In this document: positions 25,335 to 34,759 of the stretch, piece after piece
Layout of the letters: each line of letters begins with the position of its first letter
Position numbering within the stretch: the first letter of the stretch is position 1
Virus record (IMG/VR): IMGVR_UViG_3300024308_000016
Coordinates: 124,001 to 188,000 of that record
Length of the DNA: 64,000 nt
Direction: 5' to 3' (one strand)
From: a virus
Notes under the pieces: model-generated
Databases searched by the model: none
What the model saw: only the letters and a program-made list of their open reading frames with translations
Told to the model about the DNA's origin: nothing
Made by a program: the position numbers and the translations under genes

Positions 25335-26414
25335 GTGAACCTGAATATGATTTCGTCCGCCTTCCAGCAGCTGGTGAAGTTCTACAACCAAGCTCAGCGC
25401 TATATGGGCCTGTACAAGGACACGTCCTTGGCGGACTTGACGCGGCTGACCAAGGTCGAGCCGCTGGTGGTGATCTCGCGTGACTGCATGGGCCTGGACA
25501 TCATGCCCGACCTCATGCTGGGCACTCTCAACTATACGATCTCCGATTACACCCAGGCCACCGAGATCCTGGGCAAAGTCAAGGACATCCAGGTCATCAA
25601 GACACTGGACAAGCTCAACCCCAACCGTGACTCCACCGGCATGCTGCTGATGGCGGAGGTCTCCAACGAGTCCATGACTCCTGCGGCGCTGAGCTTTTCG
25701 CTGCCCACCGAGACCAACGAAAGCCGCACGCTTACGGTGGAAGCCCGTGACAACTCCGCTGACTCCACGGTGCTGGCTGTGGGCAAGCAAGTGAACGTGT
25801 CGATCGCCATCAACACCGCCAACGGCGAAGAGCGCGTGGTGCAAGTGCCCATCGCCTTCCGGCTGATCCCGCGCTACGTCTCCAGTCCGCAGGTACAGCG
25901 CATCATCGGCTATGGTGTCGACGACACTGGCCTGATCGCACGCTTTCAGCGCGCCCGAGATGGCGGCATCGCTCCGTTCATGGACTTCATCATGGCGCAG
26001 GACCTGATCCAGGAAAAGCGCAAGGCCATGATCCAAGACGATTCCCGCGTGCTGCAGGAGATCATGACTCGCGTGGCCACCAACAAGCGCTACGGGCTGC
26101 TGACCAACAATCCCTCGCTGGTGACCCTGAGCAACATCTTCGTGATCACCGAAAGCGAGCAAAAGGCCCTGGAGTCGAAGTTCGGCGGCTCCATGCAGTC
26201 TGCGGCTGTGCGCAACCGTATGTTCGAGAACGTCTCGGCCTCGACCATCATCGTCGTCAACCGTGCCTGGAACATGGTGTACTTCTACCAGCGCGGCTTC
26301 GACTCCCCCAGCGAGATCTCGTTCAAGGAGCTGAAGGTCGGCGCCTCCAAGGCGCCTGATCTGATGGACCAGCTCAAGAGCTTCAACCTGGGTATGCCGA
26401 TCTCGATGGCGTAA
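25335..26414 (+). CDS. Virion protein candidate (359 aa), GTG start
   Basis: Starts at GTG 25335, with GGAGAAA at a good distance; an internal ATG at 25347 is less well placed. Function is unknown. It has a helical first third, a beta-rich middle (TETNESRTLTVEARDNSAD) and a conserved-looking end with VNRAWNMVYFYQRGFDSP. Codon bias is strong. It opens a plus-strand virion block and ends at a strong terminator. Confidence 0.65.
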   Translation: MNLNMISSAFQQLVKFYNQAQRYMGLYKDTSLADLTRLTKVEPLVVISRDCMGLDIMPDLMLGTLNYTISDYTQATEILGKVKDIQVIKTLDKLNPNRDSTGMLLMAEVSNESMTPAALSFSLPTETNESRTLTVEARDNSADSTVLAVGKQVNVSIAINTANGEERVVQVPIAFRLIPRYVSSPQVQRIIGYGVDDTGLIARFQRARDGGIAPFMDFIMAQDLIQEKRKAMIQDDSRVLQEIMTRVATNKRYGLLTNNPSLVTLSNIFVITESEQKALESKFGGSMQSAAVRNRMFENVSASTIIVVNRAWNMVYFYQRGFDSPSEISFKELKVGASKAPDLMDQLKSFNLGMPISMA

Positions 26415-26435
26415 CCTTCGACCATAAGCTCTAAG

Positions 26436-26470
26436 CAGGTGCTGCGCAAGCAGCACCTGTTTCTTTTTTT
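26436..26470 (+). terminator. Strong terminator
   Basis: A perfect 10-bp stem CAGGTGCTGC/GCAGCACCTG (26436-26445 with 26450-26459) with GCAA loop is followed by TTTCTTTTTTT. Confidence 0.92.
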
Positions 26471-26496
26471 GTCTTACCTTCTAATTAGAGGCCATC

Positions 26497-27393
26497 ATGC
26501 TTGGAATCTTCGACTTCATCAAGAGTCTGTCTACCCGCATCGAGAAGAACACGCTGCTCGACGATGTGGACACCTCCATCCGGGAAATCAACAACTTCAC
26601 ACTGCCTGCGCTGCAAACGCTCGCTGAAGTCGAGAAGCTCACTCCCTTCACCAACGAGTTCGCCAAGAAAGCCGAGAATGGTCTGTACTCGGCCATTAAG
26701 TTCTCTCGCAAAGGCGGCAACTGGGTGCTCGATCTGCACGCCATGATCTCCAACGTGGGCATGAACCTGCAAAGCCTGCGCAAGATCGCCGACGATGCGC
26801 TGGAGCAAGACACGCTCAAGGATGCCATCACCGCCCGCGGCGCTCACGTCATCCGCGCAGCCTCGGCCATGAGCTTCCTCAGCCGCTATGCGTTCGAGAT
26901 GAGCGACTTCATCATGGCGCAGGAAGTGTCCTCGGTGGGTAAGGAAGCGGCTGACATCCCGCCCGCACAAGTCGAGTACATGAACAAGAAGCTCGACGAG
27001 TTCTTCCGGTTGCTGGCCGACTACTCCATCCCCAACAAGGACTTCATGAAGATCTTCGGGGATCTGCCCAGCATCTACCTGGACAAGGATGGCGAGAAGG
27101 CCAACTCCATGTTCTCGCGCATCGTTCTCGATCCGTTCAAGAACTCCATGAGCATGAGCGGCTTTCGCGGCAACCCCATTTACCACCTGCGGCTGCTGTG
27201 GACTGAATGGGAAGCCAAGCGCTACCACGCGGCCAAGGAGCGTCAGGTCATTCTGAACCTGCGCCTGATCCACCTGCGCAATCTGCAGGCCGACCAACCC
27301 AACATCCGCATCGAGCGCGAGATCGAAGGCGTGCAAAAGCGCCTGGACAACCTCGACCGCTGGATCCGTGATGTTGAACAATCCGTGGAGTGA
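26497..27393 (+). CDS. Helical virion-block protein (298 aa)
   Basis: Unknown function. Almost entirely alpha-helical, with long amphipathic segments and a coiled-coil C-terminus (NIRIEREIEGVQKRLDNL). The ATG at 26497 follows TTAGAGG. It is the first of three tightly linked genes (next starts 3 bases after its stop). An internal or neck virion role is plausible from context only. Confidence 0.65.
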   Translation: MLGIFDFIKSLSTRIEKNTLLDDVDTSIREINNFTLPALQTLAEVEKLTPFTNEFAKKAENGLYSAIKFSRKGGNWVLDLHAMISNVGMNLQSLRKIADDALEQDTLKDAITARGAHVIRAASAMSFLSRYAFEMSDFIMAQEVSSVGKEAADIPPAQVEYMNKKLDEFFRLLADYSIPNKDFMKIFGDLPSIYLDKDGEKANSMFSRIVLDPFKNSMSMSGFRGNPIYHLRLLWTEWEAKRYHAAKERQVILNLRLIHLRNLQADQPNIRIEREIEGVQKRLDNLDRWIRDVEQSVE

Positions 27394-27396
27394 CCG

Positions 27397-28017
27397 ATGA
27401 GCGTGCTCAAGTACCCGATCCTGCAGTCCGGTTTCGTGGCTTTCAGCGAGACCGGCCTGGTCAGGCCCAAGACCAGCCCTCCGACGTTCAGCGAGCAGAT
27501 CCTGTTTCGCCAAAAGAACCAGGAGTACGCTCCCTACTTCTACAGTGAGGACGTCACCAACGCCTTCAACGAGTGGCGGGGTATGCCGTACATCATCAAG
27601 AGCTTTGACTTCCAGGAAAAGATCCTGAAGCTCGCATTCGCCAGGTTCGGCCTGAACATCGGCGACTGGATGATGAACCAGTCCTACAAGCCGTCGTTCA
27701 CCTTCACGCACCGACAGTTCCTGGAGCTGATGCTGCCGTGGATGCAAAATGCAGACCTGGTGCAGGTCACTGACTCCAGCGAAGCACTGCGGTGGATCGG
27801 TATCATTGGCCCCTCCTCGGGTCACGAGGTGCTGTTCCCGCTGGGCGAGCTGTTGCAAAACCGTTTCGCCGGCGACACCTCCGTGATGCAGACCCAAGTG
27901 GCCGTGCGCAACTGGGTGCAGCATGAAGGCGGCTATGAAAGCCTCCTGACGTTTCTGTTCGCCATCTTCGGTGAGCGCACCAACCACATGCAGACGCCTC
28001 CGCGCTCTGTGAGCTGA
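27397..28017 (+). CDS. Hypothetical virion-block protein (206 aa)
   Basis: Unknown function. The start at 27397 lies 3 bases after the preceding stop, with TGGAG inside that gene's end. It is soluble and rich in aromatic residues (DWMMNQSYKPSFTFTHRQF). It is followed 13 bases later by the Asp-rich gene, so all three are likely co-transcribed. Confidence 0.65.
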   Translation: MSVLKYPILQSGFVAFSETGLVRPKTSPPTFSEQILFRQKNQEYAPYFYSEDVTNAFNEWRGMPYIIKSFDFQEKILKLAFARFGLNIGDWMMNQSYKPSFTFTHRQFLELMLPWMQNADLVQVTDSSEALRWIGIIGPSSGHEVLFPLGELLQNRFAGDTSVMQTQVAVRNWVQHEGGYESLLTFLFAIFGERTNHMQTPPRSVS

Positions 28018-28030
28018 CAGGGGACTCGCC

Positions 28031-29506
28031 ATGAGTGCCCGTCACTTCATCGCCACGTTCGAAGCCGAACTGGCGGTCAACAAGCTGGAGCAAGAAACGA
28101 TCGCCGCTGAAGGGGAATCCCCCAAGCAGTACGAGGAGTTCATCCAGCAAACGGAAGCCGAGGCGATCGAGAAAAAGGATGAGCTCGTCGAGGAGCAAAA
28201 GGAAGAAGATGAGTTCTCCGACCCAGATGCCGAGATGGGAGACGGCCAAGGTGGTGAGGGTGGTGATCAAGGCGATCCTGGCGACCTTGATGACTCTAGC
28301 GATCTTGGTGACAGTGGCGACAGCGATGGCGATAGTGGCGGCGAGGATGATCCGCAAGAGGTGGATGACGCCGACGCCATCGACGATGCCGAGGCACAAG
28401 CTGACCTCGCCGAAGAAAAAGCTGCCACCTCCGAAAACCTGAACGCCATCACCACGGGTCTGGGGCAGGCGGCATCCTTTGTGACCGCCTCTCTCAGCGA
28501 CCTGATGATGGGCCTAGGTCGTCTGGGTATCAAGTATACCCCGATCCTGGGCACTATGATGTACAAGGGCGTTATCTGGATGTTCTCGCGTACCGGCACG
28601 CTGCTATACCGCACCGGTGTGTCGATCGGCAAGTACATCGAGAGCAACTACAACTCAGCCACTCGACTCAGCGATCGCCTGGACAGCTGTATGGATCGCC
28701 TGAACGCGCTGGTGGAGAACTCCGTGCAGCGTCCCAAGGAGCCGTACCGCAACAAGGCCGTGATCAATCGCATCAAGGTGGGTAAGCGCCTGACCGTGGC
28801 CTACAACCTGGACCAAACCCGTACGGGCCTGGAGACGGTAATCAAATCTCTGGTGGAGGAGGCCAAGAATGGCTACAACATCATCGAAAAGCTCGCCGAG
28901 ACCAATCCCCACAATGGACCAAAGCACCTGGATGCTTTGCTGGAAGTCAACGCCAGCACACTCAAGGGTATGAGTCCCGGGTATGCGGATGGCTTCAAAG
29001 ATGACACAGGCTTGGTCCTGCAGTACAAGAGCGTGGATGTCTATCCAGGTGACATGGTCTTCATGCTCAATGCACCCCAGTGCCGCAACCGGGAGATGGA
29101 ATCCATCGCCCAGGCTTATCGAGAAGCCTCGTCTTTTTTGGCGGTCGACACTGCCTCCATCAAGCTCATCGAGCAGATGGACTATATGAGCCCCCATGAC
29201 CTGGTCAGGGTGGTGCAATCGGCTCGCCGGTTGGTGGAGATGATGAGATCCCTGGACTCCACGTACAAGGAGCTCCAAAAGGTCCAACCCTCTCTGGCAT
29301 ATAGTGTGAAGAAGTTGTTTCTTCAATTGGCCGATGACGAAGCGAAGACTCGTTTGTCTTCGTCGTATATCGAGCCGATGTATTTGCGGTCGTCACTCGC
29401 CTCCAGTGTGCTGATTCACGGCGTCATGGATTTGAATACTTATGTATCCAGATTGGTGGCAGCGAGCGTTCAGCTTGTCGAGGATCACATCCGGAAAATG
29501 TCCTAA
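28031..29506 (+). CDS. Asp/Glu/Gly-rich protein, probable internal virion protein (491 aa)
   Basis: Residues about 40-130 are extremely acidic and repetitive, with Gly-Asp and Asp-Ser repeats (GDSGDSDGDSGGEDDP). The remaining 350 residues are helical and more basic. Such an acidic N-terminal half before a folded basic part is typical of head proteins whose propeptide is removed by the prohead protease, but no cleavage has been shown. The codon bias shifts after about 28.8 kb. It is followed by 177 bases without a gene (29507-29683), where I see only a weak hairpin. Confidence 0.65.
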   Translation: MSARHFIATFEAELAVNKLEQETIAAEGESPKQYEEFIQQTEAEAIEKKDELVEEQKEEDEFSDPDAEMGDGQGGEGGDQGDPGDLDDSSDLGDSGDSDGDSGGEDDPQEVDDADAIDDAEAQADLAEEKAATSENLNAITTGLGQAASFVTASLSDLMMGLGRLGIKYTPILGTMMYKGVIWMFSRTGTLLYRTGVSIGKYIESNYNSATRLSDRLDSCMDRLNALVENSVQRPKEPYRNKAVINRIKVGKRLTVAYNLDQTRTGLETVIKSLVEEAKNGYNIIEKLAETNPHNGPKHLDALLEVNASTLKGMSPGYADGFKDDTGLVLQYKSVDVYPGDMVFMLNAPQCRNREMESIAQAYREASSFLAVDTASIKLIEQMDYMSPHDLVRVVQSARRLVEMMRSLDSTYKELQKVQPSLAYSVKKLFLQLADDEAKTRLSSSYIEPMYLRSSLASSVLIHGVMDLNTYVSRLVAASVQLVEDHIRKMS

Positions 29507-29683
29507 TCAGTTGGAACATTTGCCGACGCCCCAATCTGTGGAGTCTGCAAATGCCCTGAGAAGGCACCCCCTGGCGACCGCGATAGTTAGAAACATCCGT
29601 CAATTCGCTGGATCCCCCGCGACTGCCTGAGCTCCCCAGCTTGGGAATTTTGTCAAACCTTTCCCCTATCTTGGAGAAAACAC

Positions 29684-31000
29684 ATGTCGTTCAAACTCGG
29701 CGCAGCTGTCGCCACCATGGAAAATCTGTCCGAAGAAGGCGCTCTGGGCGCCACCGAGGACGCCCTCGAAGCCGCGGAAACCGCGGTCGACGTTGCTGAA
29801 GGCAACACCGAAGTCGTCGCTGAAGCCGGCGAGATCGACAACCTGGACACCGGCATCGAAGACGCCTTCGAAGCCGTCGACAAGGTCGAAGAGCTCAAGG
29901 ACATCGCCGAAGAAACCATGCAAGAAGGCGGCATGGACGAAGCCACCGCCAAGGCCGTGGAAGTCGCCCACGAATCCATCATGGCCGCCATCGGCATGAG
30001 CCACCGCCACAGCGGCCGCACCGACAGCCCCGTGCTGAGCACCGAGTCCTACCGCTCCGCTCAATCGCGCTCGGCCGCCACCAAGCTCACGATCGAAAAG
30101 CTGTCCGAATCGGCCGGCAAGATCATCGAGAACATCAAGCGCGCGCTGAAGCACGCCTGGAACATGGTGCAGAACTTCTTCGCCGGCATCATGCGCAACC
30201 GCGCCTTGATGGAAAAGCACCTGAACTCCCTGGATGCCAAGGTCAAGGGCATCGCTGCTGGTTCCACCATGAAGTCCGACAAGGTCAAGGGCGGCGCCAA
30301 TGGCATCCGCATCGACGGCAAGGCCGACGCCGACACCGCTTCCAAGGTCCTGCAGTCGGCCTCCAGCCTGCTGAGCGCATCGCAAACCGTGGCCGCTGAA
30401 GTGGGCAAGGCTTCGCTGAACGACGACGGCACCGCCGGCAAGTGGGTCGCCGACTTCGGCACCAAGCTGAGCACCGCCGTGCACCGTCTGGGCAACAACG
30501 GCAAGGCCGAAGGCAAGGACGCTTACGGCTATCTGGCTGGCGGCCGCGCGCTGGTCATCGATGGCGGCACCGATGAGCAGGCCGCTCGTGTGTCCATCGT
30601 CGAAGTGGGCAAGAAGGTCGAAGAAGCTTCGGCTCCTTCCATCGACCAGATGAAGCGCCTGGTCACCCAGGCCAAGACCGTGCTGAATGAACTGCGCGCC
30701 TACGAAAAGTCGATCGGCGACCTGCGCAAGGGCTCCGAGCTGGCCATCAAGGCCCTGGACCACGCCTCCAGCATGACGTCCAAGGCGCAAGACCCCGACG
30801 ACAAGGCCGCCACCGAAGCCGCTGGCAAGGCCCGTGACGGCGTCAAGAAGGCTGCTCGCACCGTGATCACCGCCATGAACAAGTTCGGCGGCCCGATCCC
30901 CGGCTCGGCATTCGCCGCTGTGAAGGCCACCGCCGACTACGTGACGGCCGGCGTCAACAACTACGGCGCGGCCGGCGAGAAGAAGGACGAGAAGAAGTAA
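29684..31000 (+). CDS. Probable cleaved internal head protein (438 aa)
   Basis: Residues 1-121 are acidic and helical, built from repeats of Glu/Ala/Asp. Ser119-Thr120-Glu121 followed by SYRSAQSRS fits the (S/A/G)-x-Glu cleavage rule of phiKZ-type prohead proteases and marks a sharp change from acidic propeptide to basic mature domain. The mature part is helical, Lys/Ala-rich and ends EKKDEKK. Codon bias is as extreme as in the capsid gene, indicating high expression. Together these suggest an abundant inner-body or DNA-associated head protein. The ATG at 29684 has TTGGAG upstream, and a near-perfect terminator follows. Confidence 0.65.
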   Translation: MSFKLGAAVATMENLSEEGALGATEDALEAAETAVDVAEGNTEVVAEAGEIDNLDTGIEDAFEAVDKVEELKDIAEETMQEGGMDEATAKAVEVAHESIMAAIGMSHRHSGRTDSPVLSTESYRSAQSRSAATKLTIEKLSESAGKIIENIKRALKHAWNMVQNFFAGIMRNRALMEKHLNSLDAKVKGIAAGSTMKSDKVKGGANGIRIDGKADADTASKVLQSASSLLSASQTVAAEVGKASLNDDGTAGKWVADFGTKLSTAVHRLGNNGKAEGKDAYGYLAGGRALVIDGGTDEQAARVSIVEVGKKVEEASAPSIDQMKRLVTQAKTVLNELRAYEKSIGDLRKGSELAIKALDHASSMTSKAQDPDDKAATEAAGKARDGVKKAARTVITAMNKFGGPIPGSAFAAVKATADYVTAGVNNYGAAGEKKDEKK

Positions 31001-31031
31001 TTCTTCAAAGCCTGACACTCAGCGATGACTG

Positions 31032-31074
31032 ATACTCCTCCCGGGCCTTCGGGCCTGGGAGGAGTATTTTTGTT
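31032..31074 (+). terminator. Strong terminator
   Basis: A 16-bp stem with one G-U pair (31032-31047 with 31052-31067, UUCG loop) ends in TTTTTGTTG. TATG occurs 40 bases later at 31108-31111, before the next gene. Confidence 0.92.
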
Positions 31075-31138
31075 GTCCTGTCTTCGGCAGACAGGGGCGA
31101 TCGTATCGTATGGTCCATCTTTTTATAGGGAGTCATGC

Positions 31139-32767
31139 ATGCCAGTGGTAAACATGTCGCTCAACAACACCTCTCAGTCCTTCGTTCGCCCTGTGGTGAT
31201 CGAGATCGTCAACCAGGTGATGGCAGCGACCAAGATAGACAAGAAGGTCCCCATCTTCTATGGCGGAGAGATGGGGCTGCAGCAAGCGGCAGGCTCTGGT
31301 GTTGACCAGGCCGATAATCGCCGAGCGCGCTTTGAGGCACTGCGCCGTATGGTGATTGAAGAAGAAGAGGTGTATGCTGAAGACCAGCATACTACCGACA
31401 TCGTGGGTAAGATCAACAACATCCCCATTTTTGCAGATCGTGCACTCGGTGTATACATCCTCCCCACCTACACCACCACAACCATGAACGTCAAGTTCAG
31501 GTACGAGACTCGCTCTAAGGAGGAGTGCCTTCGCTGGAGGCAGGAGATGACAATGAAGTACATGATGCTGCGCATCTCACTGATGCACCAGATCACGTAC
31601 TCGTATACACTACCTGAGCCTATCTGGGAGCTGGTGGAGAACATCTACGAATGCCGTGAAGCTGTCGCTGGCTACGGGGAGATGTTTGGGGAATACCTCA
31701 ACAAGTGCATGACCAACCGCCTCACCGTGATCGGCAATGAGAACGGTAAGAACCGGCAGTTCGCTGTTACTGAGCGTCAAGACCGTATCCAGGGCTTCTT
31801 TGACTTCACTACAGATCCTCACAAGCCTGAGTACGAGGGTGACAAGGGTGTGTGGGTGATCGAGTTCACTTACAGCTTCACCTACCAAAAGCCAGTCGGT
31901 GTGGACACCTGGTTTCCCATCATGGTGCACAACCAGTTCTTGAAGGACAAGTTCTTGGACTTCCAGCCCATGACGCTCACTCGTGATCCCTATATGCGGG
32001 ATATCCGGGATTGGTCGCTGGGGATGTTCGAGACAGGTCAGACTCTGGGCGTGATCAAGCCCCGTTACCCGTACTTGCGTATTCCGCAAGACGATGATTT
32101 CAACATCACCAACCCAAGCCCCGGCACTGGCACGTTCTTGCTGGTGTTGATGAAGCTGTCCGCCGATGGCGACAATACCTTCAACTTGAAGGAGCTCGGA
32201 GACACAGTGATCGATCCAGCTATCTTGAAGTGGCTGGAAGACGGGGAATGGAGGCACATCGGCAGGTTCGGCTCCTCCATCATCCAAGCGGAGGTCTACA
32301 AGAACGACCAACGACTGGCGGATCCTACCGTCTCGGTCGACAAAGACTTGAATGTGAAGCTACATGTGAAGATCGATCTGCGCTGCACTTATCGCGTCAG
32401 GTTCTCCCTGGTGACAGATCTGTCGTTCCTGCAGCTCGATGCATTCGAGCGCCTGCAGTGCCATCCCAAAGCGTTTGTCCGGATACTGGGAGCGATCAAC
32501 GAGCTGCTGTTGTACAGGTCGGACTTCCAAAGGCTGGGCAACCAGCAGCATATCTACCCGTGGCAGCTCACACGGGTCTACGAGGTGATCACGGGCACCC
32601 CAATCACCAACGGCTATGGAGGCTTTACCTCCGGCAGATGCCAGCCCAATTGGCAGGAGGGCTTTCTCGCTATCCCCGAGAAGGTAATCGAGCAAGCCCG
32701 GCGAGTACGCAAGAAACTCAAGACGGTGATGAACTACACCACCATCGCACACAGACAAGGAGAGTAA
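31139..32767 (+). CDS. Virion structural protein candidate (542 aa)
   Basis: Start at ATG 31139 (MPVVNMSL), with AGGGAG 6 bases before; starts further upstream would pass through the terminator. It is a mixed alpha/beta protein without enzyme motif and ends in a basic helix (EQARRVRKKLK). It is first in a five-gene run (31.1-39.1 kb) with gaps of 1-2 bases or overlaps, so the products probably assemble together. The order and sizes fit baseplate or tail-tip genes. Specific role unknown. Confidence 0.65.
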   Translation: MPVVNMSLNNTSQSFVRPVVIEIVNQVMAATKIDKKVPIFYGGEMGLQQAAGSGVDQADNRRARFEALRRMVIEEEEVYAEDQHTTDIVGKINNIPIFADRALGVYILPTYTTTTMNVKFRYETRSKEECLRWRQEMTMKYMMLRISLMHQITYSYTLPEPIWELVENIYECREAVAGYGEMFGEYLNKCMTNRLTVIGNENGKNRQFAVTERQDRIQGFFDFTTDPHKPEYEGDKGVWVIEFTYSFTYQKPVGVDTWFPIMVHNQFLKDKFLDFQPMTLTRDPYMRDIRDWSLGMFETGQTLGVIKPRYPYLRIPQDDDFNITNPSPGTGTFLLVLMKLSADGDNTFNLKELGDTVIDPAILKWLEDGEWRHIGRFGSSIIQAEVYKNDQRLADPTVSVDKDLNVKLHVKIDLRCTYRVRFSLVTDLSFLQLDAFERLQCHPKAFVRILGAINELLLYRSDFQRLGNQQHIYPWQLTRVYEVITGTPITNGYGGFTSGRCQPNWQEGFLAIPEKVIEQARRVRKKLKTVMNYTTIAHRQGE

Positions 32768-32768
32768 G

Positions 32769-34142
32769 ATGGCTATCGCTACACGCACGCCGGTCACCGA
32801 CGTGACGCCCAAGCCCACGATGCCCTATGCGTACACCGACAACTACAAAGGGTTGATGTACGATAACAACCATACTCCACTGGTGAGCCTGATCTCCTAC
32901 ATGGATGGCTCTCCGTGGACGGTGCAGTCGTACTTTCGGCAGAGCTTGGGCGAGCACAACGACCTGAAGATGCTCGACACAGTACTGGACGCAGAGTTCC
33001 AGGGCTACGAGCGGATCGACAAGCTGGAGATCCTCGTGGACACAGATCTGCAGTCCTCCAGCGATACTGTCCAGCAAGTGACCAAGACCAACGGCGCGGG
33101 TATGATCTACCCGTTCTTTGTTCCTAATGTCAATGACTATTTTATCGCGGTCACGGGCTTTCGGAACATGGGTCTGTTCCGGGTAACCAATGTCGACCGC
33201 CGTACCTTCCGTACGGACTCGGTGCACTACATCGAGTACACGATGGTTGGGTATCTGGACGATCTACCCAATGAAGCTGCCTCCTTGAAGGAGAAGACCG
33301 TGCGCACGTACGTTTTCTCCAGGGAGCGGCTGATGGAAGGGCTTGCCCCCATCCTGAAGACGGAGGTCTTCGAAGCCATAGGCGATCTGCGTTATGAGTA
33401 CGAGGCCATGGGTCGCTACTACCTTGACAACTTCCTTGACCGGGGAGCCAAGACGTTGATCTATCCGGGTCAGACCAACCACCGCATCTACGACCCATTT
33501 TTGGTGCAGTTCGTGATGCAGACGTTCAGCTACGACACGTTCGATGCCATCATCAACATGAAGCAGCTGAACAAGGATGGCAACCGGTATCTGGATCAGC
33601 CTCAGTTCTGGGATGTAATGATCAACCAAAACTGGGCAGAGCTCAAGTTCTGCAACCAGGTCATGGGCTTTGCCCGTACTGGTCAGTTCGATCCCAACAC
33701 GTACATCAAGAGCTTGGCCTTCCAGCGCGTGGACTATGTGGTGTTCCCGGATCAACCCGACATCTCCACGCGTTCGTATGACGATGAGCTCCCACTTCCC
33801 GTGGTCAAAGGCATCGCAGTCAAGACCACCAACGGCCGAGGCAAGACGCTCACTACCATCGAGAAGTCCTACTCGCTGGCCAACAAGCTCATCCCCAGCT
33901 ATCCCATGATCTTGGACGATGAACACTACGTGCTGTCCAAGAACTTCTATGACAACAAGGGAAGTGATCTGTCGCTGTTGGAGATCATGACACGCGACTA
34001 TATCCATCGCCGCACACTGGACCTCAAGCAGATCCTGCATATGGTCAAGCTGTATCCCTCCATGGAGAGGCTGGAGCAGTTTTACTATATCCCGATCCTG
34101 ATGACGCTGGTGCGCTACTTTGAAAAGAGTGCATACACATGA
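32769..34142 (+). CDS. Virion structural protein candidate (457 aa)
   Basis: The ATG at 32769 lies 1 base after the previous stop, with AAGGAG inside that gene's end. The protein is Tyr/Phe-rich with mixed alpha/beta content and no catalytic motif. It overlaps the next gene by 4 bases (ATGA at 34139). A tail or baseplate function is inferred from the cluster. Confidence 0.65.
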   Translation: MAIATRTPVTDVTPKPTMPYAYTDNYKGLMYDNNHTPLVSLISYMDGSPWTVQSYFRQSLGEHNDLKMLDTVLDAEFQGYERIDKLEILVDTDLQSSSDTVQQVTKTNGAGMIYPFFVPNVNDYFIAVTGFRNMGLFRVTNVDRRTFRTDSVHYIEYTMVGYLDDLPNEAASLKEKTVRTYVFSRERLMEGLAPILKTEVFEAIGDLRYEYEAMGRYYLDNFLDRGAKTLIYPGQTNHRIYDPFLVQFVMQTFSYDTFDAIINMKQLNKDGNRYLDQPQFWDVMINQNWAELKFCNQVMGFARTGQFDPNTYIKSLAFQRVDYVVFPDQPDISTRSYDDELPLPVVKGIAVKTTNGRGKTLTTIEKSYSLANKLIPSYPMILDDEHYVLSKNFYDNKGSDLSLLEIMTRDYIHRRTLDLKQILHMVKLYPSMERLEQFYYIPILMTLVRYFEKSAYT

Positions 34143-34759
34143 CCCAATCTCTGAGCAAGCAGCACCGAAACATCACCCGTATCTGGGTCGATCTGTATCG
34201 AGTGCTTGTACCCGCTGGCCGAGTCCGCTCCGTGGAGAGTCAACTCGGCCGGCCAGACCTTTTGACAGGTGACCGGCGTATCGATGATATGCAAGTCAAG
34301 GCGTTGACTCCCATCTACGTTACAATTGACGACATGGTGGAGTACTTCCGCGAGGGCACGGAAGTGCGCCTCACGAACGATCTGGACGCTGTCAAGATCT
34401 TCGACGCACTCATGGACCACGTGGGTTGCTGGAAGAGCGCACTGCAGACAGTCCTGAATGTGGGCGATGCTCCTGTAGAGGACCTGATCCTCATGGAGGA
34501 GTTTGCCGTGAGCATTTATGACATCGCCAAGTTCCGCATCTTCGAGGACAAGCGCGGTGATCTGATCCGCCGTATGAACAAGGGCTTCCGCCACTTTGGC
34601 GGTTTGCAGCGCACCACTACCTCGACACGCCGCCCAGCACCGGTCATGAAAGACAAGACCAACCTGGAAATCGATCAACTGCGCTACGAGCCCTCTCTGG
34701 ATGTGCTGCAGCGCGTAGCCGTGGAGCAAAGCATCAACCATGCCGATCGGGGATATTGA
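34139..34759 (+). CDS. Hypothetical virion-block protein (206 aa)
   Basis: Unknown function. Coupled to the preceding gene by an ATGA overlap, and its last 20 bases overlap the start of the next gene. It is basic and helical, with a Thr/Arg/Pro-rich segment near the C-terminus. Its central position in the cluster suggests a small baseplate or assembly component. Confidence 0.65.
   Translation: MTQSLSKQHRNITRIWVDLYRVLVPAGRVRSVESQLGRPDLLTGDRRIDDMQVKALTPIYVTIDDMVEYFREGTEVRLTNDLDAVKIFDALMDHVGCWKSALQTVLNVGDAPVEDLILMEEFAVSIYDIAKFRIFEDKRGDLIRRMNKGFRHFGGLQRTTTSTRRPAPVMKDKTNLEIDQLRYEPSLDVLQRVAVEQSINHADRGY

Noticed and set aside
25293-26456. N-terminal extension of the minus-strand 363-residue protein to 751 residues
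   Set aside because: The extension is antisense to a well-supported plus-strand gene, and the ATG at 25292 has a strong AAAGGGG site.
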